From the NCBI RefSeq assembly GCF_012163145.1, contig NZ_JAAVTX010000001.1, positions 620,001 through 684,000 of the forward strand: DNA of 64,000 nt. The letters run 5' to 3'. The notes beneath the pieces are model-generated. The model searched no databases and was not told where the DNA came from. It was given only the letters and a program-made list of their open reading frames with translations. Each line of letters begins with the position of its first letter. Position 1 is the stretch's first letter. This document shows, piece by piece, positions 43,826 to 52,711 of the stretch. The DNA is from Falsiroseomonas frigidaquae. GTDB taxonomy: Bacteria; Pseudomonadota; Alphaproteobacteria; Acetobacterales; Acetobacteraceae. The position numbers and the translations under genes are program-made.

Positions 43826-44755
43826 TCATGTCACGCGCCTCGGGTCGAGGGCGTCACGCAAGCCGTCGCCGATGAAGTTGATGGTCAGCACCGTCAGGAA
43901 GATGGCCAGCCCCGGGAACAGCGCCCAATGCGGCGCGAAATCCAGGTTGTCCTTGGCATCGAACAGCAGCCGGCCCCAGGTCGGGATATCCGGCGGGAAG
44001 CCGAGGCCGAGGAAGGACAGCGTGCTCTCTGCGATGATCGCCGCAGCCACGTCGATGGTCGCCGCCACGATCACCGGCCCCAGCGCATTCGGCAGGATGT
44101 GGCGCACCACGAGGCGGGACCGGGAGGCACCGAGCGCGCGGGCGGCTTCGACGAATTCCTTCTCCCGCAGCGAGAAGAACTGCGCCCGAACCAGGCGCGC
44201 GACCGGCATCCACCGGAAACCGCCGATGACGGCGACGATCATGATGAAGACGCCGGCCTCCGGCCCGACGATGGCGCCCAGCCCGTCGCGGAACAGGTAG
44301 ATGATCAGCAGCAGCAGCGGCAGTTCCGGCAGCGACAGGAACAGGTCAGTCAGCCACATCAGCGCCGCATCGACCCGGCCGCGCGACATGCCGGCGATGG
44401 CGCCGACCAGCACGCCGACGAAGACCGCCACCAGCATGGCGGCGACGCCGACGGCGAGCGAGATCCGCCCGCCATGCAGCACCCGCGCCAGGATGTCCTG
44501 GCCGAGGTCATCCGTGCCGAAGGGATGTTCCCAGCTCGGCCCCTGCAGCCGCGCGGTGAAATCGATCTCGTCGATCGGCAGCGTCCAGACCAGCGGCCCG
44601 ACCAGCAGCGCCAGCACCAGCAGGCCCAGCGTGAACAGGCTGACCACCGCCAGCCTGTGCTTGCGGAAGCGGCGCCAGGCCTCCTGCCCCGGCGTCACCC
44701 GGCGCCGGGGTGCGGGCGCGCTAGCTGTAGCTGATGCGAGGGTCGAGCCAGCCAT
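43826..44755 (-). CDS. Peptide-type ABC transporter permease (DppC/OppC type)
   Basis: Inner-membrane permease of 309 residues. A cytoplasmic N-terminal tail with WRRFRKHRLAVVSLFTLGLLVLALL (the OppC_N helix) is followed by HPFGTDDLGQDILARVLHGGRISLAVG and the EAA loop FVEAARALGASRSRLVVRHILPNALGPVIV. The start at 44755 overlaps the preceding permease gene by 35 bp, unusually long for this operon, so a later start is possible but no good alternative with a ribosome site is seen. It forms the channel with the DppB-type subunit. Confidence 0.9.
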   Translation of the reverse strand: MAGSTLASATASAPAPRRRVTPGQEAWRRFRKHRLAVVSLFTLGLLVLALLVGPLVWTLPIDEIDFTARLQGPSWEHPFGTDDLGQDILARVLHGGRISLAVGVAAMLVAVFVGVLVGAIAGMSRGRVDAALMWLTDLFLSLPELPLLLLIIYLFRDGLGAIVGPEAGVFIMIVAVIGGFRWMPVARLVRAQFFSLREKEFVEAARALGASRSRLVVRHILPNALGPVIVAATIDVAAAIIAESTLSFLGLGFPPDIPTWGRLLFDAKDNLDFAPHWALFPGLAIFLTVLTINFIGDGLRDALDPRRVT

Positions 44756-45680
44756 AGATCACATCCGCCAACAGGTTGAAGAAGACGACAAGGATGGCGA
44801 AGACGAAGGTGACGGCCATGATCACCGGCGTGTCGTTGGCGAGAATGGCGCTGATCAGCAGCGACCCGATGCCCGGGATCCGGAATATCTGCTCCGTCAC
44901 GATCGCGCCGCCGAATACCGTGGGCATCTGCAGCGCCACCAGCGTGACCACCGGGATCAGCGCGTTGCGGACGATGTGGCGCAGCGTGACGCTGCCTTCC
45001 GGCAGCCCCTTGGCGCGCGCCGTGGTCACATGGTCCAGCCGGATCACGTCCAGCACGGCGGACCGCACGAAGCGCGTCCAGGCCGCGCCCTGGAACAGCC
45101 CCAGCACCGCGACCGGCATGATGGATTGCCGCACCTGTTCCCAGAGCCAGGTCCAGCCGGTTGAGGACAGGTCCGCGCGATAGACGAAGGGCAGCCAGTC
45201 CAGCGTGATGGAAAACAGCAGGATCAGCAGCAGCCCGGTGAAGAAGGTGGGCAGCGAGAAGCCGATGAAGGCCAGCGTGTTCGCCACCTGGTCGAAGATG
45301 GAATACGGGCGCGTCGCCGCCATCACGCCGACCGGCAGCGCGATGGCCAGCGCCAGGATCTGCGACGCGCCGATGATCGCCAGCGTGGTCGGCAGCCGCG
45401 CCAGGATAAGCTGGTCCACATTCACGCGGCTGACGAAGGAATAGCCCCAGTCGCCCCGCAGCATGGCGGTCAGCCAGCTGAAGTAACGGGTCCAGACCGG
45501 ATCATCCAGCCCGAGGCTGGCGCGCAGCGCGGCGCGCACATCGGGCGGGATGGCAGGGTTGGTCGCCAGCTCCTCGAACGGATCACCGGGCGCGAGCGCC
45601 AGCACGGTGAAGAGGATGAGGCTGATCCCGAGCAGGCTCGGGATCGCGATCAGCAGGCGACGGACGACATAGTTGGTCAC
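44721..45680 (-). CDS. Peptide-type ABC transporter permease (DppB/OppB type)
   Basis: Inner-membrane permease of 319 residues. MTNYVVRRLLIAIPSLLGISLILF is the classical N-terminal helix, LAPGDPFEELATNP and LGLDDPVWTRYFSWLTAMLRGDWGYSF are DppB-typical, and the EAA loop is YLDVIRLDHVTTARAKGLPEG-like (TTARAKGLPEGSVTLRHIVRNALIPVV). It is 12 bp downstream of the binding-protein gene, on the same strand, and overlaps the DppC-type gene. Together they form the membrane channel for peptides or related solutes. Confidence 0.92.
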   Translation of the reverse strand: MTNYVVRRLLIAIPSLLGISLILFTVLALAPGDPFEELATNPAIPPDVRAALRASLGLDDPVWTRYFSWLTAMLRGDWGYSFVSRVNVDQLILARLPTTLAIIGASQILALAIALPVGVMAATRPYSIFDQVANTLAFIGFSLPTFFTGLLLILLFSITLDWLPFVYRADLSSTGWTWLWEQVRQSIMPVAVLGLFQGAAWTRFVRSAVLDVIRLDHVTTARAKGLPEGSVTLRHIVRNALIPVVTLVALQMPTVFGGAIVTEQIFRIPGIGSLLISAILANDTPVIMAVTFVFAILVVFFNLLADVIYGWLDPRISYS

Positions 45681-45692
45681 GTGCGGCGGGCG

Positions 45693-47483
45693 TCAGGCCG
45701 TGCGGTACCATTCGTGCAGGAAGCCCAAGGTGAGGTCCCAGGCACTCAGCTTGTGCTTCAGCGTGTTCAGGCTGGCCGAGACGGTGGGCCGGCCGACCAG
45801 CGGAATTACGTGGTTGGAGCCGACGATCAGGTCGTTCATCTTGATGAACAGCGCGGCGCGCTTCACCGGGTCCAGCTCGCCTTCCGCGGCGCGATAGGCG
45901 GCATCGTACTCGTCGTTCTTCCAACGGACGATGTTGCGGCCCTGCCAGGAATTCGCCTTGGTCGACATCTCCCACGACACGTACTGGTTCATGAAGAGCT
46001 GCGGATCGGCCTGCGGCATCGTCGTGGTGTACATCTGGATATCGGACCAGAACTTCGTGTACGTGTCCGGGTTCGCGACGTCGGAGGAGAAGAAGACCGA
46101 AGCCGTGACGGCCTTCACCTCGATCTCGATGCCGGCCCGCTGCGCCGCCTGCTTGATGACCGCCTGGGTGCGCTGGCGCGGCGTGTTGATCGAGGTCTGG
46201 AAGACGAACTTCAACCGCTTGCCGTCCTTAGCACGGACGCCGTCCCGCGCGCGGACATAGCCCGCGGCATCGAGGATCTCGTTCGCCTTGGCGATGGAGA
46301 ACTCGAACTTCATGTTCTCCGACCGGAAGCGGGGCGGGTTGTTCAGGAAGTTGGCGGTGGCGGGGCCGCCTCGGCCGTAGATGAACTGCTCCAGCGCGTT
46401 GCGGTCGCACAGCAGCGACAGTGCCTGGCGCACCGCGGGGTCGGATAGCGTCGGGTGAGTGGTGCTCATATGGGCACGCTCGCCCTCCACCTCCGTCCAC
46501 GGATCCCGCGTCTGAAGCTGGATGAACTCGATGCCGCCACCCGGCAGCACGTTCACCTTGCCGCGGCCATTGGCCTCCAGCCGCTTGAGGATCTCGTCCT
46601 CCACCTGCATGTTCCAGGCATAGTCGAATTCGCCGGTCTGCATGACAGCCCGCGCGGCGGAGACGGCATCGCCGCCGCCCTTCACTTCCAGCGTGTCGAA
46701 GAAGGGCCGGTTCGGCATGTGGTAGTTGCGGTTCGCCTCGCCGCGCAGCATGTCGCCGGGCTGGAAATCCGCGAATTTGTAGGCGCTGGTGCCGACCGGG
46801 CGCAGGTTGGTGGGCGCATCGCGTGACTTGGCGCCGGTATAGTCCTTGAACAGGTGCTTCGGGACGATCATGCCGCGGGAGCCGACGAAGGCATCCGCCC
46901 AGAACGGCGTCGGGCGCTGGAATTCCACGCGCACCGTATGGTCATCCACCTTCACGACATTCACGTCGCGATAGCTGCCGGTGGTGACCGAGGCGGTGGC
47001 AGGGTCCTTGGCGTATTCCCAGTTGAACACGGCGTCGTCGGCGGTGAAGTCCTGGCCATCATGCCACTTCACGCCGCGCTTCAGCTTCCAGGTGACGGAG
47101 CGGCCATCCTCGGCCAGGCCGCCATTCTCGCGGGACGGAATCTCGGCTGCCAGGATCGGCTCCAGCGTGCCGTCCTGCGCCCAGCCGGCCAATGGCTCGT
47201 AGAAGGCGCGGCTGCCGTCCTGGTCCTTGGTACCCACCGCGAAATGCGGGTTCAGCAGCGTGGCGCCCTGCCAGTACAGCACCTTCAGCGCCCCGCCGCC
47301 GCGCTGCGCGGGATAGGCGCTGGCGGTCTGGGCGGCGGCCGGCGCGGCGCCGGCGATCGCCAGAAGCTGCGTCGCCATCGGCGCCGTCAGCCCCACGGCC
47401 GCCATCCGCTTCACGAAGCCACGGCGGGACAGGCTGCCGCGCTGCACGCGCCCGATCATCTGGCGCAGGTCGTCCTCGTTCAT
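45693..47483 (-). CDS. Peptide/opine-type ABC transporter substrate-binding protein (SBP family 5), likely Tat-exported
   Basis: Periplasmic binding protein of 596 residues, SBP_bac_5 family. The N terminus has a twin-arginine motif S-R20-R21-GFVKRMAAVG before a hydrophobic stretch and an AAAQ cleavage region, pointing to Tat export. Family motifs are SVTWKLKRGVKWHDGQDFTADDAVFNWEYAKDP and ALSLLCDRNALEQFIYG. ATG 47483 is used because of GGAG upstream; a TTG at 47498 would extend it by five residues. First gene of the transporter operon and probable determinant of specificity. Cargo unknown. Confidence 0.92.
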   Translation of the reverse strand: MNEDDLRQMIGRVQRGSLSRRGFVKRMAAVGLTAPMATQLLAIAGAAPAAAQTASAYPAQRGGGALKVLYWQGATLLNPHFAVGTKDQDGSRAFYEPLAGWAQDGTLEPILAAEIPSRENGGLAEDGRSVTWKLKRGVKWHDGQDFTADDAVFNWEYAKDPATASVTTGSYRDVNVVKVDDHTVRVEFQRPTPFWADAFVGSRGMIVPKHLFKDYTGAKSRDAPTNLRPVGTSAYKFADFQPGDMLRGEANRNYHMPNRPFFDTLEVKGGGDAVSAARAVMQTGEFDYAWNMQVEDEILKRLEANGRGKVNVLPGGGIEFIQLQTRDPWTEVEGERAHMSTTHPTLSDPAVRQALSLLCDRNALEQFIYGRGGPATANFLNNPPRFRSENMKFEFSIAKANEILDAAGYVRARDGVRAKDGKRLKFVFQTSINTPRQRTQAVIKQAAQRAGIEIEVKAVTASVFFSSDVANPDTYTKFWSDIQMYTTTMPQADPQLFMNQYVSWEMSTKANSWQGRNIVRWKNDEYDAAYRAAEGELDPVKRAALFIKMNDLIVGSNHVIPLVGRPTVSASLNTLKHKLSAWDLTLGFLHEWYRTA

Positions 47484-47618
47484 GCCCAACTCTCCCAAGT
47501 CCCGAATTGCCCTCCGGCGCCGGGTCTGTTCGACCGCCCGGCTGCCTTGAGGAACCCCTGTGACTGGAACGCTACAGCATGGAGACGGCCTGTCTAACCC
47601 CTATTTTTCATCTGTCGT

Positions 47619-48818
47619 TCAACGCCGCTGCTGGCCCAGTTCCTGGTCCACAACACTGACCCAATACGCCACGCCCATCGGAATGATCGCGTCATTGAAG
47701 TCGAAATGCGGCGTGTGCAGGTTGGCCGAGGTGCCATCCGGCCCGCTGCCGCCGCCGAGGAACATGAAGGCGCCCGGCCGGGCCTCCAGCATCAGCGCGA
47801 AATCCTCCGCGCCGGTCACCGGCGGGAACTGCGCATCGACCGCGGCATTGCCGACCAGGGCCGTTGCGGCGGCGATGGCGAGGTCGGTCTGCTCCGCATG
47901 GTTCACCAGCGCCGGCACGCCGCGCCGGTACGCCACCTCCGCCGTGCAGCCATGCATCGCGGCCAGACCCTGCGCCAGCTCGCCGATCCGCCGCTCCAGC
48001 AGATCCCGCACCGCGGGTGTGTAGCTGCGGGAGGTGCCGGTGACGGTGATCTCCGCCGGCATGACATTGGAGGAGACCGGCGAACCGCCCTGGATGGAGC
48101 CCACGCTGAGCACCGCCGCATCCACCGCGGCAACGTTGCGGCCGATGATGGTCTGCAGCGCCAGCACGAAATGCGCCTGCACGATGGTGACGTCGGTGGC
48201 CAGGTGCGGCGTCGATCCGCCATGCCCGCCGGTGCCGCGGAAGGTGACGGCGAAGCGGTCGGCGGCCGCCAGCGCGGGGCCCTTGCGCGTGGCGAACTGA
48301 CCGGCCGGCAAAGTGGGCTTGTTGTGCAGGCCATAGACGGCATCGCAGGGGAAACGATCGAACAGCCCATCCGCCAGCATCGCCTTCGCACCGCCGCGGC
48401 CTTCCTCGGCCGGCTGGAAGATCAGGTGCACGGTGCCGGCGAAATCACGGTGTTCGGACAGCCAGCGCGCGGCACCGAGCAGCATGGTGGTGTGCCCGTC
48501 ATGGCCGCAGGCATGCATGATGCCGGGGTTGGTGGAGGCATAGGGCTTGCCCGTCGCCTCCGGAATCTGCAGCGCGTCCATGTCCGCGCGCAGGCCGATC
48601 ACGCGCTGGCCCGGCCTGGTGCCGCGGATGGTGCCGACCACGCCGAAGCGGCCGATGCCCTCCGCCACCTCCACCCCGTAGTCACGCAACTGCTTCGCGA
48701 CCAGGGCGGAGGTGCGGACCTCCTCCATGCCCATCTCCGGATGCGCGTGGATGTCCTGGCGGATGGCGGCGAGCTCCGCCTGCCAGGCCTTCACGCCCTC
48801 GATCACCGTCCCGTCCAT
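47619..48818 (-). CDS. M20 family metallopeptidase/amidohydrolase
   Basis: Zinc-dependent amidohydrolase of the M20D (hippurate hydrolase/IAA-amino-acid hydrolase-like) group, 399 residues. IRQDIHAHPEMGMEE, GLRADMDALQI, the zinc-ligand motif HACGHDGHTTMLLGAA, FQPAEEGRGGAKAM and a C-terminal GAEDFALML are all present. ATG 48818 has GGGAG eight bases upstream; another ATG at 48833 is possible. It lies 135 bp upstream of the peptide transporter operon on the same strand. I infer cleavage of an N-acylated amino acid or peptide brought in by that transporter. Confidence 0.92.
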   Translation of the reverse strand: MDGTVIEGVKAWQAELAAIRQDIHAHPEMGMEEVRTSALVAKQLRDYGVEVAEGIGRFGVVGTIRGTRPGQRVIGLRADMDALQIPEATGKPYASTNPGIMHACGHDGHTTMLLGAARWLSEHRDFAGTVHLIFQPAEEGRGGAKAMLADGLFDRFPCDAVYGLHNKPTLPAGQFATRKGPALAAADRFAVTFRGTGGHGGSTPHLATDVTIVQAHFVLALQTIIGRNVAAVDAAVLSVGSIQGGSPVSSNVMPAEITVTGTSRSYTPAVRDLLERRIGELAQGLAAMHGCTAEVAYRRGVPALVNHAEQTDLAIAAATALVGNAAVDAQFPPVTGAEDFALMLEARPGAFMFLGGGSGPDGTSANLHTPHFDFNDAIIPMGVAYWVSVVDQELGQQRR

Positions 48819-48974
48819 TGCGCCGTCTCCCATACTGCACGCGGAAGGATGGACCGGGGCGTTGCGGATGGCGAGATGACGTTTCCCGGCGCGGGGGCGG
48901 CCGTCTCGCCGGCGCACGAAACCGGGCGACGTGCGCGCGGCTTTGGGGGGCGGACACCGACACGGACACTCATC

Positions 48975-50039
48975 ATGACAGACAGGAACCAAGGCGATGC
49001 CAACGCCGCATCCCGGCGCGCGATCATTGGCGGGGTTGGCGGCGGGCTGATGGCAGCCCCGGCGCTGCTCGGCGCCATGCCGGCCAGCGCCCAGCAATCG
49101 GGCCAGCAGGCCAACCAGCGGGCCAATCAGCGGAGCAGTTCCGGCAGCGGTGGCGCGCCTTCGCTGGAGGACCCGCGCCAGGCCTATCCCCGCCCGCCCT
49201 TCCCGCGGCAGGAACAGGAATGGCCGGGCCTCGCCTCCCGCATGCAACCGCGGCCGGACCATGGCGAGGACAGCTATCGCGGCTCCGGCAAGCTTACCGG
49301 CCGCCGCGCGCTGATCACGGGCGGCGATTCCGGCATCGGCCGTGCCGCGGCCATCGCCTATGCGCGAGAGGGTGCCGACGTCGCGATCAACTACCTGGAA
49401 GCCGAGGAAAGCGATGCACGGGAGGTGGTGGAGCTGATCCGCCAGGCCGGCCGCAAGGCCGTGGCGATCCCGGGCAATATCCAGGAGGAGGCGTTCTGCC
49501 GGCAATTGGTGGACCGTGCGCGGCAGGAGCTCGGCGGGCTCGACATCCTGGTGAACAATGCGGGCCGCCAGACGGCGCAGCCCTCGATCGGCGAGATCAG
49601 CACGGAGCAGTTCGACAACACCTTCAAAGCGAACATCTACGCATTGTTCTGGATCACCAAGGCGGCACTGCCACACATGCCGGCCGGGTCCACCATCATC
49701 AACACCGCCTCCGTCGTCGCCTTCGATCCGCCGAAGATGCTGCTGGACTATTCGATGACGAAATCGGCGATCATCACCTTCACGCAGGCGCTGGCGAAGC
49801 AGGTGGCGGAACAGGGCATCCGCGTGAACGCGGTCGCCCCCGGCCCCTATTGGACGCCGCTGCAGCCGAGCGGCGGGCAGCCGACGGATGCGCTGACCGA
49901 GTTCGGCAGCCAGGTGCCGCTCGGCCGGCCGGGGCAGCCGGCGGAGATCGCGCCGGTCTATGTCATGCTGGCCTCCGGCGAATACAGCTTCGCCAGCGGC
50001 GGCGTGTTCGGCAGCACCGGTGGGACGGCCGGGCCGTGA
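48975..50039 (+). CDS. SDR family oxidoreductase with Tat-like N-terminal leader
   Basis: Short-chain dehydrogenase of 354 residues, longer than the usual 250-300 because of about 100 N-terminal residues: a twin-Arg leader (ASRRAIIGG, hydrophobic run, ASAQ) and a Gln/Ser/Pro-rich linker. The SDR core has the NAD(P) motif TGGDSGIG (115-122), NNAG (194-197), S246 and Y259xxxK263, so the catalytic set is intact. It resembles the YhdF/GSP39 stress-associated SDR group. If the leader is functional the enzyme would be periplasmic, which is odd for an NAD(P)-dependent SDR. It overlaps the DUF2945 gene (GTGA). Confidence 0.9.
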   Translation: MTDRNQGDANAASRRAIIGGVGGGLMAAPALLGAMPASAQQSGQQANQRANQRSSSGSGGAPSLEDPRQAYPRPPFPRQEQEWPGLASRMQPRPDHGEDSYRGSGKLTGRRALITGGDSGIGRAAAIAYAREGADVAINYLEAEESDAREVVELIRQAGRKAVAIPGNIQEEAFCRQLVDRARQELGGLDILVNNAGRQTAQPSIGEISTEQFDNTFKANIYALFWITKAALPHMPAGSTIINTASVVAFDPPKMLLDYSMTKSAIITFTQALAKQVAEQGIRVNAVAPGPYWTPLQPSGGQPTDALTEFGSQVPLGRPGQPAEIAPVYVMLASGEYSFASGGVFGSTGGTAGP

Positions 50040-50242
50040 CCGAGCTCAAGCCCGGCGACAAGGTTTCGTGGAACACCAGCCAGGGGGAGACCCAGGGCGA
50101 GGTGGTCCGCAAGCAGACCAGCCCGACCCACATCAAGAGCCACAAGGTCGCCGCCTCGAAGGGCGATCCGCAATACATCGTCGAAAGCGACAAGACCGGC
50201 GCCCAGGCGGCGCACAAGCCGGAGGCGCTGAAGAAGCGTTAA
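50036..50242 (+). CDS. DUF2945 (HVA-TUDOR-like) small protein
   Basis: A 68-residue basic protein: LKPGDKVSWNTSQGETQGEVVRKQTSPTHIKSHKVAASKGDPQYIVESDKTG (shown in part) is the DUF2945/hypervirulence-associated TUDOR pattern, a small SH3-like barrel. The GTG at 50036 overlaps the SDR stop, so the pair is co-translated. Bacterial members are often next to stress genes, but their molecular role is unknown. A hairpin follows 27 bp later. Confidence 0.82.
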   Translation: MTELKPGDKVSWNTSQGETQGEVVRKQTSPTHIKSHKVAASKGDPQYIVESDKTGAQAAHKPEALKKR

Positions 50243-50269
50243 CCGGTGGTTTGGCGCATTATCCGAGTT

Positions 50270-50289
50270 GCCCTGCGAAGCTGCAGGGC
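50270..50289. terminator. Hairpin between convergent DUF2945 and molybdoenzyme genes
   Basis: GCCCTGC and GCAGGGC form a perfect 7-bp stem with a 6-base loop, in the 57-bp gap between two convergent stops. There is only TT on one side and AA on the other, so it is a candidate bidirectional terminator of modest strength. Confidence 0.45.
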
Positions 50290-50299
50290 TTGAAAATGC

Positions 50300-52573
50300 T
50301 CAGACCTGCCGCAGCGCGTGCCAGACGCGCTGCGGCGTCATCGGCAGTTCCACATGCGCGCCTTCCAGCGCATCCGCCACCGCATTGGCGACCGCCGCGG
50401 GCGCGCCATTGGTCGGCAATTCGCCGACGCCCTTGATGCCGAGCGCATTGTTCGGGGACGGCACCGGCAGCACCGCATGCCGAAAATCCGGCAGTTCCGC
50501 CGCGCGCGGCATGGCGTAGTCCATCAGCGTCGCGGCCAGCATCTGGCCCTCGGCGTCGTAGCACGCATCCTCGGACAGCGCCTGGCCGATGCCGGCCGCC
50601 CAGCCGCCCTGCAACTGGCCCGCCAGCAGCACCGGGTTCACCACGGTGCCGGCATCGATGGCGGCCGCGAAACGGTCCAGCACCACCTGCCCCGTCTCCG
50701 GGTCCACCTCCACCTCGCACCAGGCGATGCCGGCGGGCCAGGTCTCCACCGTGCCCTCGAAATCCGCCTGGCCGCGCAGCCCGCCCTGGCGTTCGGCGAC
50801 GGCGGCGAGCGTCACGCGGCGATCGGTGCCGGCGATCTCATAGGCGCCGTTGGCCCAGGCCACATCGGCCGCCGCCGCCTCCAGCATCTCCGCCGCCGCC
50901 GGCAGACCGTCCTCGATCGCCGCCGCCGCGGCGCGGGACAGGGTGGTGCCGGAGATGATGGTGGAGGAGGATCCGCCGGTGCCGCCGCCGCGCGGGATGC
51001 GGTCGCTGTCGCCCTGGATGATCTCGACCTGCGCCGCATCCACGCCGAAGGCGGCGGCCAGCACTTGGGCATAAGCGGTGGCATGCCCCTGCCCCTGGCT
51101 CTGCGTGCCGGTGCGCGCGGTGATGCGGCCATCGGCCTGCACCTCCACCATCGAGGTCTCGTCGCCCCAGCCGCCGGAGCCGTGCAGGTGGCACGCCACG
51201 CCGCGCCCCCGCCGCAACCCGCGCGCGGCGGAGGCCTGGCGCCGTGCCGCGAAGCCCGCCGCATCACCGAGTTCCAGCACCGCATCCAGCAGCGCCGCCG
51301 GATCGCCGCTGTCGTAGCGATAGCCGAGCGCGGTGCGGTACGGGTAGGCATCGCGCGGCAGCAGGTTCAGCCGGCGCAGCGCCACCGGGTCCCGCCCGGC
51401 ATCGCGCGCCGCCACATCCACCAGGCGCTCCAGCAGCAGCAGCGCCTCCGGCTTGCCGGCGCCGCGCACGGCATCCACCGGCGCGGTGTTGCTGAAGGCG
51501 CAGCGCAGCGCGATGTGCATGGACGGGATGTGGTACAGCCCGCCCAGCACCTTCGCCATGCCGCTGGTCGGGATGGTGGGATTCACGGTGGAGACGAAGG
51601 CGCCGAAATTCGCCACGCCCTCCACGCGCACCGCCAAGAAGTGGCCTTCCGCATCCAGGGCGAGCGAGGCTTCCGCCACCAGGTCGCGGGCATGGGTATC
51701 CGCCAGATGGTGCTCGCTGCGGTCCTGCACCCAGCGCACGTCGCGCTGCAATTCCCAGGCGGCGAAGCAGGCCAGCGCCTGTTCGGGATAGGGCGGCAGC
51801 TTGGGGCCGAAGCCGCCGCCGACATCCGGCGTCACCACCCGCAGCCTGTCGCGCGGCCAGTGCAGGATGTGGTCGCACAGCACGCGGTGCAGCAGATGCA
51901 CGCCCTGCGATGGCGTGGTCAGCGTCACGCGCCCGTCCTGCCACTGCGCCAGCGCCGCGCGGATTTCCAGATAGCCTGCCAGGATGCGCGGGGACCGGTA
52001 GCTGACGCGGGCGATCTGCGCCGCGCCGGCGAAGGCAGTATCCACCGCCTCCGCATCGCCCTTCTGCCACAGGCAGCACAGATTGTCCGGCGCCTGCGCG
52101 TGGATCAGCGGCGCGCCGGGTTCCAGCGCGTCATCGCCGCGCACCACGGCGGGCAGCGGGTCGTAATCCACCGCCACCGCCTCCGCCCCATCGCGCGCCG
52201 CATGCGGGGTCTCGGCGACCACCATGGCGACGATCTCGCCGACATGGCGCACGCGATCGGCCGGGATCGGCAGGCGCGGCGGCTCGATGTGGCGGGCGCC
52301 GGCGGCGTCGCGGATTTCCGTCACCGCCGGGTTGTGGCCGAGGCTGGCCGTCTCCGCCGCCGTGAACACCGCGACCACACCGGGCAGCACCCGCGCCGCG
52401 GAGGCATCCACATCCAGGATGCGCGCATGCGCGTGGGGGGACCGGACGAACACCGCATGCAGCGCGCCGGGGGCCGCGACATCCGTGGTGAAGCGCCCGC
52501 CGCCGGTCAGCAGGCGGGGATCCTCCAACCGGCGCAGCGGTTGGCCGAGGCCGGGAAGAACGTCGAACGCCAT
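50300..52573 (-). CDS. Xanthine dehydrogenase family molybdopterin-binding (large) subunit, second copy
   Basis: Molybdenum hydroxylase large subunit of 757 residues, distantly similar to the one at 11659. It has VGGGFGPK, AVRGAGK (residues 368-374) in place of AYRGAGR, and the catalytic Glu E718 in GIKGVGE. The Gly-rich RGGGTGGSSSTI block also matches the family. Again no FAD or iron-sulfur subunit gene adjoins it. The loop change suggests a substrate different from the first enzyme. It converges on the SDR-DUF2945 pair and is divergent from the P-type ATPase. Confidence 0.92.
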   Translation of the reverse strand: MAFDVLPGLGQPLRRLEDPRLLTGGGRFTTDVAAPGALHAVFVRSPHAHARILDVDASAARVLPGVVAVFTAAETASLGHNPAVTEIRDAAGARHIEPPRLPIPADRVRHVGEIVAMVVAETPHAARDGAEAVAVDYDPLPAVVRGDDALEPGAPLIHAQAPDNLCCLWQKGDAEAVDTAFAGAAQIARVSYRSPRILAGYLEIRAALAQWQDGRVTLTTPSQGVHLLHRVLCDHILHWPRDRLRVVTPDVGGGFGPKLPPYPEQALACFAAWELQRDVRWVQDRSEHHLADTHARDLVAEASLALDAEGHFLAVRVEGVANFGAFVSTVNPTIPTSGMAKVLGGLYHIPSMHIALRCAFSNTAPVDAVRGAGKPEALLLLERLVDVAARDAGRDPVALRRLNLLPRDAYPYRTALGYRYDSGDPAALLDAVLELGDAAGFAARRQASAARGLRRGRGVACHLHGSGGWGDETSMVEVQADGRITARTGTQSQGQGHATAYAQVLAAAFGVDAAQVEIIQGDSDRIPRGGGTGGSSSTIISGTTLSRAAAAAIEDGLPAAAEMLEAAAADVAWANGAYEIAGTDRRVTLAAVAERQGGLRGQADFEGTVETWPAGIAWCEVEVDPETGQVVLDRFAAAIDAGTVVNPVLLAGQLQGGWAAGIGQALSEDACYDAEGQMLAATLMDYAMPRAAELPDFRHAVLPVPSPNNALGIKGVGELPTNGAPAAVANAVADALEGAHVELPMTPQRVWHALRQV

Positions 52574-52711
52574 GCGGGAAGCCTAGGATGCGGGTCCGGC
52601 GCGGGCAAGCGGCGTGCATCACGCCGGCGCGAGCCTGCCATCCTGGCAACTGGTGGGCCGCGCCGCCTCGTGGCATCCGGTCCGCGTCACGTGATCGAGG
52701 AGCGCCCGGAC

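Noticed and set aside
50318-52690. Upstream extension of the P-type ATPase reading frame
   Set aside because: The frame stays open for about 790 codons across the molybdoenzyme gene on the other strand. The P-type ATPase N-terminal domain only begins after 52712, where a ribosome site is present.
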